A stretch of 64,000 nucleotides of DNA from Ectobius pallidus (GCA_964059195.1 CAXKWD010000007.1:149345769-149409768), one strand, 5' to 3'; positions 1 through 12,979 are shown, counted from the stretch's first letter. Numbers and translations: made by a program. The notes: generated from the letters alone by a model not told the origin.

Positions 1-866
1 ATTTTGTTTTAGTAATTTTAAAGTTTCTAGGATGTAGAGTGAAGTCACGGTAAGAATACTATTTGTTGTGAAGAGTGGCTTGCAGTGCTCTTGAGGATGT
101 GATGTTTCAATGATTCTGAGTGCCTTTTTTTGTAGTATGAGTATCTTCAGTATCATGGTTTCTGATGCTGCACCCCAAGCTATTATGCCATATCTCAGAT
201 GACTTTCAAAAAGGGCGTAATAAGCAATTTTTGCAGTATTTTTATCTGTTATATTTCTAATTCTTCTGAGTGCGTATAAGGCTACAGATAGTTTTTTTTG
301 TAGAGTTTCTATGTGGGGTTGCCAGCTTAGATTTTGATCAATTATTATGCCCAGGAACTTTGTAGAAGTTGTGGTTGAAATGTCTGGTGTTTCATTTAAG
401 GTATTAAAAGCTATTTTTGTGGCTGCAAAATTTATGTTAATTGTTTTTTCTTTGTTGATGAGTAGATCTAATGATGTGCAGGTTTTTGTAGCTATATGTA
501 GTGTTTCTTCTAAGGTCTGTTCCCAGCGTTGGATTGTGGTTGGAGTTATAATAGTGGTGTCGTCAGCAAACATTAAACAGACGGACTCTTCTTTAAAATT
601 TTCTGGAAATGTGTTTATGTATATTAAGAAGAGCAAAAGCCCTAGTATGGATCCCTGTGGGATTCCATTTACAGTTTTTTGTGGTGAAGATCTAGTTTGA
701 GTTTCTGTATTTTTAATGTAATGTTTGATTTCAACTTGCTGTATGCGGTCTGTGAAATAATTTTCAAACCATTCTAGGGCTTTGGGTTCAGTAGAGAGGC
801 AGATACCAGATGAATAGTTTGGATTTAGGAAGGACAGATCCACAACACAAGCCATTAAATGTTTGT
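1..866 (-). pseudogene. Decayed non-LTR retrotransposon (LINE) reverse transcriptase, fragment
   Basis: Reading the minus strand gives typical LINE RT blocks in order. A QGSILGLLLF-like block lies at about 635-670, a FADDT catalytic block at about 560-575, and a C-terminal stretch with the pattern LRYGIIAWGAA at about 165-205. The palm blocks and the AWG motif after them are known features of Jockey/I-type LINE ORF2. The frame is broken by stops, and the copy runs off the left edge of the window, so it is a fragment. The 117-aa plus-strand frame at 347-700 is antisense to this and is not a gene. Upstream (higher coordinates) it stops near 866, where a second LINE in the opposite orientation begins. 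Confidence 0.8.
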
Positions 867-867
867 T

Positions 868-1765
868 AACATAGAGGATGCCTTGGTACCTACGGGGAAA
901 ACTGCACACAGTCTTCTTAGATAACTCCAGAGCTTTTGATAACATCAACAAACGGACACTGATAGAAAAACTAGAGAACCTCATCGACGAGAGTCATCAG
1001 GAATTCACTGAGCAGCAACAATGTGAAAATTTGTGACAACCCAAAGCCAAACAGCAGACAAATGGTGACCTACAGGGAGATCCCCTAAGCCCCATAATGT
1101 TTATCACAGCAGAAGCAGATGTAGGTAAGGATTCTACCACCAAATGTGAAAATGTATCTCTATACAGATGATAAGGTAATGGCCTCAACCAGTCTAATTG
1201 ACCTGCAACAAGCGCTTGACAGACTCGTGGATTGGTCAGAAGAAAATGAATTAGTGGTAAACGACAAGAATGGCGATGAACTTTAGGAAAGGAGGTAAAG
1301 GCTTCACCATATACTACAGAAACAGGCCACTTTTTTCTGCATCTTATTATATTATCTCAAAATGACATTACAGAATACTGGAAATATGTTCACAATTCAT
1401 GTTGAAGCAAGAGTGAACGCCACCATAAGAATGACATAAAACACCTACGAGTCATGTTGAGAACCACCACCATTGAACTGTTTAGGCTGAAAATTGCTCC
1501 TGCAGCCATTTACAGGCTGAAAATTATTTGGATGCACCTGAAGTAGGCTACAAACATCTAGAAGAACTAGAGAAAATTAAAGCTACCTACCTGAAGCATG
1601 CTCTGACCAGGGAACTGCCTTTGGTTGAAGAACTCAAGACTACAATTCCTACACCTGGCTAAGAGACTCTGATCTGAGTTATGAAGGAGAAAATAAATGA
1701 AATATGGAAGGAGTTCTTCAGTACTGATGCCACGATTTCATGAGAATGGATGAAAGATTCTTATG
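868..1765 (+). pseudogene. Second decayed LINE reverse transcriptase, opposite orientation
   Basis: The plus strand shows RT motifs in order across several frames. An FLDNSRAFDNIN block (palm motif with aspartate) lies at about 913-955, a GDPLSPIMF block at about 1075-1105, and a YTDDKVMA block at about 1157-1185. The last corresponds to the YADD catalytic box, with T for A. A DWSEENELVVN stretch follows at about 1230-1265. Stops and frameshifts separate the blocks, so no functional enzyme remains. The abrupt switch from the minus-strand LINE to this one near 866 marks an insertion or rearrangement junction. A 91-codon open frame at 1763-2038 may be its far 3' part but has no recognisable motif. 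Confidence 0.7.
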
Positions 1766-2039
1766 AATTGTGTAGTAGTGACAAAGTTCGCAGTACATGG
1801 TTTCCATCACAAAGTGTGTAAGACCAAAGGATATCACCAGCTCGAAGACCACTGTCAGTGCTTATTGTGCAACATGAAATGTGAGAGATTACCATATCAT
1901 GTGGTGTACTCAGAGAAAGATGTGTCTGACCCAGTTCTGCAAGGAAGAGTGAATACAGTAACATTCATGCATATTTTGCGCTTTCTTGACTATATTAGCC
2001 TATGTCATATAGGCTACATTTCACATCACAACTCGTAAA

Positions 2040-3875
2040 ACTGGTCAAATCAACAAACCTTGCTAACATTATCCCTAATTAAGCTGCAAAATCAATCAAT
2101 GGGTCCCCTTACCAACAACTCTATATACCGGTAGATTAAGGCTAGTCATGAAACATTAAGGACATCAAGTGAATAACACGTAAATGTTTCTTACCACATA
2201 ATAAAGCCATACAGGTCAAAACTATCAGAAATTGAGGTAAAATGTATGTCATTTCAGAATACAGAATTGGATTTGCATGGGAGATAACTCTATGTAATAT
2301 GTCAACAGACATGCCTGCAAAGTGCATAATGACCTTAAATGTCAAAGTGAGAGGCTTCATATTGCTGCTGCATCATCCAACCTACTTTCTATTCCTTGTT
2401 TTGTGGTACATATGATCCTCCGCTACTTAAAAAAAATATATACGTTCTACATTTCTCATTAAGAAAAAAGAAATAGCTCAGAACTTCTATTTGACATGGT
2501 TAATGAAATAAAATAGCAGGTCACACTAAACCAAAACTAGCACCATTTCATTGTGAATTACATTAGTTAATTTTATTGTGAATACAGTATTTGGGGACAT
2601 AGGTCATTATAATTATCACACAGTGGGCGCGGTCATCTTACCTAAAAATGTATAAACAAATTGCAACAATAAATAAATGCCGCCACATGGAAAATGCAGG
2701 TGATTTATTAACCTGAAGAACCAGTTGTGTACTTACAATCTTCTTAATCTGATATCCATGCAGATTTTCCATATATTTACCATTCAGACAAAAGTGCGGG
2801 GATAATGGCAAAGAAGTAAACTGATATTCAGTAGAAAATATATCCATTTACTACCACTTTCGATCATATAAAGTGATGTGTTGTCAACATAACTTCATAA
2901 ATCACCCTGCACAGTTCGACAACAGCGATAGACGGAGTCAGGCCTGTCAACCCCACAAAATGTCCTCAACATTACTGGTGTCATATAAACGATTTATTTA
3001 TACCTGTCATTTGCCATGTAGAGTTACTTTCTGCGATAAATATTGAGACACTGGCATTATTACTGCGACACAATAAAAGACCACAAAGTTATATCAACTC
3101 TTGTTGGTGCTTTAAATGACTTGTGTATTCACTTGTATGAAATGAATTGAGTCGATATTTGTAAATGTCGATTATATTGTAGAAACTTCATCACAGATGG
3201 CTCTTGTATGAATATAAGCGTAATGGCGCCATATTCAAGGCTGAACCTTTATATTATCAAGTCCGGGCGATAGAAGTAAGCGTGTGGTGATTTAGTTTAC
3301 TTTTACTAGTGATTTGTGCTTTTGAATGGTGATCTAACTAGTGGATGATGATGAAGAAGATGTCAGGGTGTCACAGGCTTAAGGTGAATATAGACATTAA
3401 AGATCAAGCATACAGTAAATGTGTAACGAATGATACCGGTACCAATTTTAGATTAAGCCGTTGTAGGATTCTGTTGAAATAAGATATTGGTAGACATAAT
3501 GGGTTATTACTTGAATGCAATTACAAAACAGAACTTCTCCATGCATTGACAATATACATATAACTTATCCTCAATTATTGTAGATGAAATAATGTTGTTA
3601 ATCATTCTCGTATAAGAGTGAGAACGGGATAAATTCCATTATAGAAGAGTTTGTTGAAGTTGAAATGTGTCTCAGCAGTCAGCACGTATTGCCCCACGTA
3701 TTTATAAACAAAAATATTATGCACGGTACTTTTGCAAAAATGAAAATTGTAACATGTGTTCTAACATTTATTTATATTTTCTGAGGGATAGCTCCCTTTG
3801 CATCGAAGACACATGCAGACAATACCTTTTGATGTTTAATAATATGAAGTCAGTATGGTTGGATTGAGGCCTTTT
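2040..3875. other. Intergenic DNA, no confident gene
   Basis: No repeat with clear ends and no recognisable protein was found here. One minus-strand open stretch ending in a good splice donor (about 2847 down to 2737) is discussed under findings as a doubtful exon. Confidence 0.5.
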
Positions 3876-3877
3876 GG

Positions 3878-5045
3878 TGTTTTCTGTCAATTGCTATGAT
3901 GTCCATTCTTCTAATATTTCCTTTTTTGGCAAGACAGGTAACTTCCTCATGGACTTCATAATCTTCGTCTCTGAAAGCATTAGATACTTTTGATCTTATA
4001 TGATGATGCCTAGTATTCTGGAGATCACCACAGGGACAGAAGCCAAGAATGTGAGCAAGGGTTTCTTTCTCACTTCAATGTCTGCAGTGGTTACCATATT
4101 GACTATGTCCTTAAAGAGCTCTGATAGAAGATAGGTTGCCTTGAAGTTTTAATTGTTCTCGCCATTCTGAACTATTGAGTCCATCTTGGGTTGCTATCCA
4201 TTTGCTGGCTTGGCAAGAGGACATTCAGCATATAAAATTACATCTCTTCCTTGAAGCTGGAGTTGACATCATCTCTTGTATTCTCATATTCTTAGCAGAC
4301 CTCTTATATCAATGTTATCGGAAAATCCCAATGATGAGATGAATTTTCTTCTCTCAAGTTCCAAGTCCCTAATCGAAGATTCGTATATATTCATTTCTAG
4401 TTTCTTCAAGAACATTGCACACATTTATATGTTATGAGATTCCAAAGCAGGTTTGAAGACACTCAACTAATAACTCTTTTTGAAGAATAAAGCATCGAGT
4501 CTGGAGTATCTGAGGAAAGATGAAGTATTTCTTTAACTGAACTTCTAATAAACAGGTCACAATTATTAAGAAAAGACATAGGAGTTGAGCTGTATTGATA
4601 TTTTGTAAAGGATAGATGATCCAAGGCCAAAGAAACTGGTTGATAATAGTGATCTTTTGTTGCGGTTTTAAGAATGGACTGCTTTCTAGTTACTCAAAAT
4701 TGTTCTTAAGATTAGCTATCAGTTTTCTTTGGTCCAAAATTAAGGTGTCACCAAGGTAGCATACTTTCTCATCACAAGCTGTAGAACGGATTATGAATGC
4801 ATCGTTGATAAATAACATTGATGGCTGGAGTTTACTTTAACAGTATTAATTGCCACAGATTTTGAAGGATACAATGATAGACCAATTTCTTTAAATCGCT
4901 GTTTTGCCATTGAAGTTAATGTTATTCTAATAGTATGGCATTATGTAATGTATGATTGGCCAATTCTGTTTAAGAATGGGTCATAATTCAACCAATCATG
5001 GGCATCAATGAATAAAAAATGATTGAAAGGTTTGATCGCAGCTAA
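3878..5045 (-). pseudogene. Decayed R2-like LINE, RT thumb to endonuclease region
   Basis: Minus-strand translation across frames gives, from about 4770 downward, YLGDTLILDQRKLIANL, then SSPFLKPQQKITI..., and near 4090-3900 a zinc-knuckle-like CRHC followed by ETLAHILGF.P, a RHHHIRS motif and a RRMDIIA motif. This order (YLG, thumb, CxxC/HC knuckle, then RxDI of a restriction-like endonuclease) is characteristic of R2-type non-LTR elements. Many frameshifts and stops show it is dead. The same family contributes the better-preserved fragment at 44540-45040. Confidence 0.7.
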
Positions 5046-5265
5046 TTTGCAAGCGTGTCCTGTTTAATTTGACTTGTTACGTATCCTCGAGCTTCGGTAG
5101 CTTAGCTCTTTTCAGGAACATGCAGAACAAGACATCTACAACTACTGTTCAGTACATCATATGTCTGAGGAATGTTTCTAAAATCCCAACCCCCTGCTAC
5201 AGAGGTTTCAGTCTCTCATAGAAAACAAAAAGTTAGTTATGAAGAGTTTTGCCCCTAAACGGGCT

Positions 5266-5267
<2 letters not shown>

Positions 5268-5345
<78 letters not shown>

Positions 5346-5398
5346 CATCATCATCATCATCATCATTAATATTATTATTATCAACATTATTATTAATA
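5268..5398. repeat. (ATT)n / (ATC)n microsatellite
   Basis: About 26 uninterrupted ATT units are followed by several ATC units and degenerate ATT. The array abuts the 3' side of the minus-strand SINE at 5405. The long Ile, Leu and Asn homopolymer frames across it are artefacts. Confidence 0.98.
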
Positions 5399-5403
5399 AA
5401 AAA

Positions 5404-5688
5404 AACTCCGTGGCGCGACATCCCCGAAGGGACAAAGCCTACCACCCGACCGCTGCGTCATCTACCTATAGGCAGATGGCAGGATTGGGGGCATGTGGTC
5501 AGCATGTGGTCAGCATGACCGGAGCCGCTAACTCTCTATCAAATAGCTCCTCAATTGGAATCACGAGGCTGCGTGCACCCCTACCAGACCTCCCTGCCTC
5601 AGAAAAATCCGAGGAGCTACCGGGATCGAACCCGGGCCGACGGATCCGTAGTCAGCGACGCTAACCACAAGACCACGCCGGTGGTCCA
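5404..5688 (-). mobile_element. tRNA-derived SINE, family 1, copy 1
   Basis: On the minus strand the element opens with a Pol III A-box-like TGGTTAGCGTC and a B box GGGTTCGATCC (about 5610-5670), then a body repeated at 14926-15141 and 26180-26500. The 3' end runs into the ATT microsatellite, a common arrangement for SINE tails. There is no coding content. Confidence 0.85.
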
Positions 5689-5699
5689 TCATTATTAAT

Positions 5700-6745
5700 A
5701 TTATTATTATTTATTAAGTTCTTGTGTTATGTATGATATCTTGCATCTTTTGGCTGGCGCGAAAAGGCATATAAGCAATAAATAAATAAATAAATAAATA
5801 AATAAAATAATAATAACAACAACGTTTTCAGGAGAAGCCTTTTTAAAATTTACCCTTAACTGGATAGTGATAGAAAAATTTATACATATATATTTATTCA
5901 ATTATGGACAGCTCTTTGAATGTGATATTCAATAATTTTTCATGTTTTAAAAACCACAAAAAACACTTGTAAATATGAACTAAATGAGTTCTACAGACTT
6001 AACGCAAGGAGTATGAAATCTTTACTGCATGTTCTACAGAATATGAATAAAGAAATAGTGCCTGGATTTTTTGATTATGCCAATAGGTTTTACAATAAGA
6101 AATAAAATATGTGTGGTGACTATGAATTTTTTCCCATTTATTGTGAAGATACAAAAAAGGTTATTTTTATAAATATGTTAATATTTTTAAAAATATCAGA
6201 TATTTACTGGAAAATTGTGTGAAAGTTTCTTTTTGAAATAAGCAAAATTTTAAATATTAATTTTTGAGTAGCTCATACTAATAAACGGACAGAAATTAAA
6301 CTTCTTCATAACATTACCTAACTTATTACAACACGAATATATGTTCGAACAATGAAGTAGGCCTATGTAGCTTTAAAAATGAAGAAAATAGAAGTTTCAC
6401 CCATTATTCCCGTTATCACGAAACTTCGGTAATGAAACGTAAGAGAAGGAGCGCTCTTAATTTTGGAAACTTTTTAATTTTCTATTGGTAACTCTGTCCT
6501 CCTGAAAAATATATTTCCACCAATTAAGCTGTTAGAAAGAGATACTCGTATGAGTTACCGACATTTCGTTGACTTAAAACATTAATTCAGCATTCTACTG
6601 CTTTTCCTGGTTCAATAGCTTTTGATGCGGAAATAACCAAGTATAATCACTTTGATTAAGACTTAATCATCGTTTTCATCATAAGGCACTATTATTGCTC
6701 TTCTGAGTTGAATGCCTGCTTTACGTTATTCACTATCTTATTTCC
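5700..6745. other. AT-rich intergenic DNA
   Basis: Contains short AATA/ATAA runs (5780-5810) and no supported gene or element. Confidence 0.5.
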
Positions 6746-6747
6746 AT

Positions 6748-7085
6748 TTTATTAAGTGCCAGAATGGTACTTTATAAGATTGTGTGGGGGACGAGAAAAT
6801 GTCTGTCTGGCCGTCCGTGTGTCTGTATGCGCGATAAATCAAATACACTCTATCGGATTTTCACGAAACTTGGTATTCGAATTTATAACGTCCTTGGGAA
6901 GAAGCCTATTGATACTGGACCAAATCGGTTGACCGGAACCTGAATAAAGCCCAATTTAGTGTATTTTATGGTAATATAATAAAAATAATTTATCAAACGT
7001 ATTGTTTTACAACGTATTGTTTTACAGTGTTCATATACGACTTCGGAAGTTGCAATACAGTTATAGTATGGCTTTGCATAAGGCT
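6748..7085 (+). repeat. Dispersed repeat family M, 5' part
   Basis: Starts with TTAAGTGCCAGAATGGTAC, followed by a GTCTGTCTG-rich stretch and the shared block TATCGGATTTTCACGAAACT, then GGACCAAATCGGTTGACCGG. The same order occurs at 34955 and 43450. The right half (present at 34955-35495) is missing or diverged beyond about 7085. Confidence 0.75.
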
Positions 7086-7780
7086 AAAACAAATGAATGT
7101 GCGCTCCCGGAATGCGGCCACGAACGTGAACGTGAAGCGAGGAAATTCTCTACAAGGACTAAAGCGTACAAATATAAAGACTATATCAATTAGTGCTAAA
7201 TTAGAGGGTTCTCGATGAAAGATCGCGCCTTTCGTAATATTCGGCCTATTTTATGTAGTTCTTGTTTAATAACCAGGCTTTAAAACTTAGTGCCCGATCG
7301 AATATGTTAACAGCAACCGTACTGTACAGACTTTGCTCGGCGTATGCCCTAGCTACCATATGCTAGTTCACGTGATAGTAAACAACCCAGAATACAGATA
7401 TAGGAAGACCACAAAATAACTTCTCATTATCTAAACTCACATTACAAGCATGCAAAACGATACTTTCTCCTGTTTGTGTATAATAGTCCTTCCCAAATGT
7501 TTCAATATATGTTTGCGTTTTAGAACACTTTACTTTCGGCATGCCGAACACGTATTATAAATTTAAACATGCACAATGACAAGGTACACTGTTGACCAAT
7601 TTGAGAGGCACCGTACTATGAGCGCATTCATTTCTCGGTACTACTATCAATGACTGTCTTATCAGCCTACGCAATCACCCTCCACCCCCTATACTCAGGT
7701 TGTTGGTAACCGGAATCAACTCCCTCTGTGGGTTCGGGCACTAAGTTTTAAAGCCTGTTAATAACGTCAGTGATAGGCTA
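7086..7780. other. Intergenic DNA
   Basis: No supported gene. Short open frames on both strands show no domain or splice context. Confidence 0.45.
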
Positions 7781-7782
7781 AC

Positions 7783-8528
7783 TAGGGCAAGGATTTTGAT
7801 GATTTTGCATCTTTTTTATATGAAGGTTAAAAGCTAGCTAGAATATATATAAATGTGTATAATTAAACAATTGATTAAATAAGGGCAATTTGTTTTTGCA
7901 TCTTTTGCTTTATTTTGCATTCTTCGTCATTTTCAAGAGATAGGTCTTTTTTTTGGCAATTTTAGGTCATTTTCTGCATTTTTAGGTTATTTCCGGAATT
8001 TTTCGGTGTTTTTTTTGGCATTTTTATGTAATGTTTCAGTGGATGTAGAGAGGAGCTTTTCCATGTACCTATACAATGTTTTTATTTGAGAATCTCTACC
8101 AAGTGTTCATAGTTCATTTTACTTCAGGTTTATTGTAAACACCATAGCAATTTGTCTTGTAGCAATAAATATTTTTATTCTTTCTTTCTTTCTAATTGTC
8201 ATATAGCCTATTTGCTAGGGGAAATTTGATGGGCATGCGAGTTCAGAATGATTTTTTTTTTTCGCTAAGGGTGCCCAAGTAATGTAAATTTACTTACATC
8301 TTATCTTTAGTAATAAAACGAGTGTGTAAATTCATAATAACGCACTGTCATGCATTAAATTGCTTTTATCAATGCATTACTTCGAAAAACTAAATATAAG
8401 TAATAATGGAACATTTATTGATCATTTAAAAAAATATATATTGTGTAATTTTTTTCAGTATTTTTAGGTAATAGCCTAAATGCATTTTTAATTTTGCATT
8501 TTTTACTGTTTTACGGTCACTTGCCCCA
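7783..8528. mobile_element. hAT-like non-autonomous element R, copy 1
   Basis: The ends are inverted: TAGGGCAAGG on the left, and the complement of TTGCCCCA on the right. Just inside are repeated T-rich words ending in TTTTGCAT or TTTTTAGGT. A diverged copy lies at 47815-49516, split by another transposon. The flanking 8 bp are only about 5/8 identical, so the target duplication is weak. No transposase is visible. hAT assignment rests on the end structure. Confidence 0.6.
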
Positions 8529-8784
8529 GTGATAACTAAGTCTTGAGATTTAATTGCTAAACTTTAAATTAAAGTAATGGAGGGGAATTGGAGAGGGTAT
8601 TGTTTTTCCCCGCACGGAGATGCTGGGGAATTTGTACAGATGTGAGTACGGGAACAGAGCTTCTGCTCTGACGTCATCACTCTGTGGGAACCTGCTCACC
8701 TGTAAGGGCTTAGAAGTAAAATCGACCAAGTTACAGAATCATTTCAATCTATAAATGGGTATAATAAAAAAGGAATATTTAATA

Positions 8785-8850
8785 TTATATGATAGAGTCC
8801 CGCTATTCCGAATCCTGCTCGTCCGGACATAGTCCTACGGTTAATCCGGA
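8785..8850. repeat. Pogo/Tigger-like terminal fragment
   Basis: ATAGAGTCCCGCTATTCCGA followed by an inverted TCCGGACATAG/TTAATCCGGACGAG pair resembles the start of pogo-type elements. Compare the complete miniature copy at 27651-27740. The other end is not found. Confidence 0.4.
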
Positions 8851-9300
8851 CGAGAATTAAAAATTAATTCTTAAATTTTAATCACAAAGATGTTTTGGTT
8901 TGTTAATCCTACAGCAGCTCGTAAGTTATAAACTTAGGTCTATGTATACAGTTATTAAAACTAAAATTAAGTCGAAGGGAAAGTTATATTTATGGCAAGA
9001 AAACAGATTTTTATAGTTTTATAAGACTGACGCGAAAGATGGTCAATTCTATTTACTGTACAATACGGTATTGAGATTTCTATTATAAAAAAAACAACTT
9101 TAACATTGGACTAAATGTATATAAAAAATATAGTCTTTTCGGTAAGTTATCTTTTACTGAGTTTTTGGCTTTATACTTTACTTCTAACAGGAATAGATAA
9201 TCTATTTTTCAAGTGCTTGGATCTATCATGCTCAGATTATTTCAAGTTAATACATAGACCTAAATGTAACACACACACATATATATTATATATATTCATT

Positions 9301-9736
9301 CCACCGCTGTGGCTCAGGGGATGCGTTCGATCCTCTCACGCAGGTTTCGATTCCTGGTCGGGACGAGTTACCTAAGTGGGGTTATTTCTGGGGTTTTTCC
9401 ACACTTGTGAGACAAATGTCGGGTAACTTTAGGCTCTTGTGGTCCCCAGATATCATCTGGCCGCCATTCTCATCTTCATCCCATCCTCGCCTTGTTTGGA
9501 GTGAGTGTGTGTGTGAATGGTGTGATGTGTTCGTGTTGTCTCGGAGGTGGCCCCGGCATTGGGCTGATCACTCATCCGGGGAGGCCCTTCATGTCCTTGT
9601 CTGGCCAAGAAAGTATGTATGTAATCCAAAGATAATCTCTCTCCCGACAGGTCGCGGCCCTGTAAGGCCCGGGCGGCTTGGGTCGCTTAAATCCTACAAG
9701 GGAGAGGTAAAACTGCGAAAAAGAAAGAAAGAAGTT
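9301..9736 (+). mobile_element. tRNA-derived SINE, family 2, copy 1
   Basis: Head CCACCGCTGTGGCTCAGGGG, then a B-box-like GGTTTCGATTCCTGG, a body with TGAGACAAATGTCGGGTAAC and GGCTGATCACTCATCCGG, and an A-rich AAAGAAAG tail. Copies occur at 28394-28850 (+) and 40440-41078 (-). The 111-codon frame inside is not a gene. Confidence 0.9.
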
Positions 9737-10285
9737 AAGTAAGTAATTAAGCAATTTAACTCAATTTAACTAATTATCTTTGTAGCGCCTTGACGACTGT
9801 TTAGGACTAGTCTAACTAATTTGGGAATCGATTTAACTCGTTGTTGCATTGACAACTTGTTCTATGGATCGATAGAGCAGAACGGAGCGCATATAGAGTT
9901 CGCCTCTATTCTGTACCAATGTAGAAGTTTATCTCTTGGCTGCTGAATTAATGTAACTTATATTATTCTCTGATATGTAATACTTTATCGTAATAGTCTT
10001 ACTGTATATTTATCGAGGATACTCACATTGTGTGGTATTACATGGCCAAACGGGTTGGATGTTAGATTAATAGGTTAAGGTATTTCAGCGACGAGAATTT
10101 TGTTACACATATTTCGTGCCAGAAAAGGCTATATTATACGAGCGGTTGTCGATAAGTGGACCACTTTGTGACAAACTTAGGTATTGCTGGAGAGAGGAAT
10201 AAAAGTTTATCTTAGGTTCTTTACAGTTCTGAAATACCAACTTTTATCTAACGGTTTGAGTACTACTTGCAAGAACATAACTTAA
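9737..10285. other. Intergenic DNA
   Basis: Nothing recognised. Confidence 0.45.
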
Positions 10286-10287
10286 GG

Positions 10288-10385
10288 TCTTTTTTTTGCC
10301 CTCGAAACTGCCTCCCTTGGGCGGGTTTGAACCCGTAACCATTGAATTCAAAACCACTCAACCAGCCAAACTTCCGAGAATGGTA
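10288..10385 (-). repeat. tRNA-like SINE head
   Basis: The minus strand contains an A-box-like TGGTTGAGTGG and a B-box GGGTTCAAACCCG with tRNA-like spacing, then decays. No acceptor stem can be folded, so this is a SINE relic and not a tRNA gene. Confidence 0.55.
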
Positions 10386-10389
10386 GAAG

Positions 10390-11573
10390 TGCTTTATACA
10401 TTTTCAATCTAGACCTAAACACATTTAAATGAGTCGCGTAATACTGTATCTATTTACTCTTGTAAAACCTAGAATACATAGGACTTTACTAATATCAGAA
10501 ATAGTCTTGATGCTTAGAGAGGCGGCTCCCATAGATAGTAGATGAAGTCAATGTTGTTGGTTGATTTCCGGCTGTGTGCCCAGTCTAGCGGACGACGAAA
10601 GCATGAGTTTTGAACATTCTAAGGGCATCTTTCACGGTGGGTAGATAAAACTTTTGGATGGATATGTTATCTTATAATACCAACGGATGGCAACTACGAG
10701 ATTACTAGCTTAAACTTAATTGCTTATAGTACGATTGAGTCTTGCCTATTCTAATACATGATAGATAAAATTGTTTATCACATATTGTTTCTTAAGTGTG
10801 AGTACTGTTTAAAATCATCACAGTTCTTTCTTACATACACCAGTGCCTCAAAAATATGTAGGCTATATAGGCCTACAGTTAAAATTTTAAAGTCAATGAA
10901 TAAAGATCTGCAAGGTGTGTTGTGCTCTGCTTTCGATATGGTATGGTAAGGTGCATCTTTATTCTTATATACATATTAAATACATTATCCATAGAATAAA
11001 TCCAACGCACGGGCCTAGACGGCCGTTCGTGCTTTAACTATGCACAGGACAAAGAAAGAAAGAAAAAAGTAACACTAATAATGCAAAACAATATAATACG
11101 AAAACTTATAATATAGTAATGCTATACAAAAAGATTAAGAAAAGAAAGAAAGAAAGAAAAAAAATTGTACTAATGACAGAAAAGATATGACAATAATAAT
11201 ACAATATAATACATAATAATACACAGACAAAGCTTACTCGATAGCCAAGCTTCTACTCGACCGTAAGCCATCAGCTGCCATCTATCGCTGAAGACAAGAG
11301 CTGCTTAGAACTTGCTAACAGCTGATTGCTGTGGTCAGCCGATTTCTTCTTTTTAAAATGAATATAAAGTCTCAAAGCTTACACGTTTAATTATGGCCGA
11401 ACAAAAACAGTCGTATGCAAGTTGCCTGTAATGGTAATTAAGGTACTCGTATGTAAATTATGAAACTTGCTTTGATCGTTTCATAAACATACTCGTGTCT
11501 TAATAAATGCCATTAGGCTGTAGGCTCGTTGCATAATGTACTATTGTAAAATTATTAGGAATATATGTTACAT
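10390..11573. other. Intergenic DNA with AAGA-rich tracts
   Basis: Short (AAAG)n stretches near 11055 and 11140 may be old retroelement tails. No gene is supported. Confidence 0.45.
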
Positions 11574-11581
11574 GTTATGAG

Positions 11582-12204
11582 TAGAGACCGGATTTTAAAG
11601 GGAAAATTTTCACCCAAAAAAGGACGAAAAAAGGGAAAATTATTGCCAAAAAAAGGTGGAAAAAAGGGATACAAAAGTATAAGAGAGTGTAAAAATACAA
11701 CAGAGAGATACATGTTTGTTTTATGTTTTACTTTACTTCATTAGAAAAGAGTTGAATTAGATAACGTAATTCGGGTTTGTAAGTAAAGCCTTTGCTTGCT
11801 CTACAGGTGCTGATTCTGTATCATCTAATGACTGAAGAAATTCCTTGATCTTGATGGAATTCTCACAGAGGAAAATAGCACACGAAATCCATGTGTTTTC
11901 TCTGTAACGCTCTATTCTGTTGGGAGGAATTATTTTTTCAATGGCGAATCAGTGAAAACAATTTTTAATGTTTTCATATTACCAAATACTGGGTAATTTA
12001 CGAAATTTTAAAAATAAATTAGCAAAAAAGGTACCGGAAAGGGAAAGTTCTTAAAAAAGGGAGATGAGCCCAAAGAAGGGGAAAAAAGGGAAGTTAAAAC
12101 CAGGTCATTTGCAGTTGAAACTTTCTAAGTAATGCCCTATTCAATTTTATCAAGTTTTGTGGTGAATTATAAAAAAAGGAATTCGCTTTAAAATCCGGTC
12201 TCTA
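11582..12204. mobile_element. hAT-like element E1 (first of a tandem pair)
   Basis: Perfect terminal inverted repeats TAGAGACCGGATTTTAAAG bound a 623-bp element. It is flanked on both sides by the 8-bp duplication GTTATGAG (11574-11581 and 12205-12212), the hAT signature. Subterminal AAAAAAGGGAAAA words recur at both ends. In the middle, minus-strand frames give short fragments (about 11760-11930), possibly decayed transposase, but no motif is certain. Confidence 0.85.
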
Positions 12205-12212
12205 GTTATGAG

Positions 12213-12979
12213 TAGACCTGGGATTATAGGCCCTAAAAAAACTTGGTTTTTGGCCCCTAAAATAGACTTTTAAAACAAGTAAATAGGCTTTCAAACTAGA
12301 AAATAGGCACTTGAAATATGCTTCAAAAATGTGTAAATAGACAGAAAATAGACTTTTCAATATTACAACATACACTTAAACTATAACGTGATCTTTTTAT
12401 TACTGTTAGAAACGTAGTATATCTATTCTTAACAGAAATAACTGCAAAATTAAGCCAGAATTAAAAATACATTTATCAAAAGCAGTTATGGGTCATTAGA
12501 AAAATTAGATCACTATAGGCCTTGAAGAGCCTTGGATTTCAATAATGGGCAGCTTATGACCTGCCGACATTGGATGCTCGTGGGGTGAACACATTGGCGA
12601 CTTAACAATATGTCCCTTCTTACTGCTTGCTCCTTGTTCTTTTGAGCTAATCCTCCCCCGCCAATCAGTATTCCTTTGGCAACATTTGTTTGGAAAATTA
12701 AGTTTCTGTGAAAAACCGACCTTTTGCTGTTCTGCTATTCATCCAAGGAAATCCATGATTGTAAAAATTACAGCAGTTTAATTTCATTTTAAATGTACAA
12801 AATATGCATTTTAGGCACTAAAATAGTAAAATAGGCTCTAAAGGCCCAAATAGACATTTTAGGGCACTATAAAACTCTATAAATGTAAGTGATTTATCAT
12901 GAAACATCAAAATATTTTAAAATTTTCATGTTATTTCATAAGGAACAAAATAGGCATTTGCCTTAAACTCCCAGGTCTA
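12213..12979. mobile_element. hAT-like element E2 (second of the tandem pair)
   Basis: The terminal inverted repeats are TAGACCTGGGA on the left and TCCCAGGTCTA on the right. The element begins directly after the second GTTATGAG and is followed by a third GTTATGAG (12980-12987), so three copies of one target separate two elements. Subterminal AAATAGGC and AAATAGAC words recur at both ends. No intact gene. Confidence 0.85.

Noticed and set aside
347..700. 117-codon open frame, plus strand
   Set aside because: Antisense to LINE reverse-transcriptase motifs on the minus strand.
5208..5518. Long poly-Ile, poly-Asn, poly-Leu frames
   Set aside because: Translation of an ATT microsatellite and a SINE.
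9407..9742. 111-codon frame
   Set aside because: Lies within SINE family 2; the other copies do not keep the frame.
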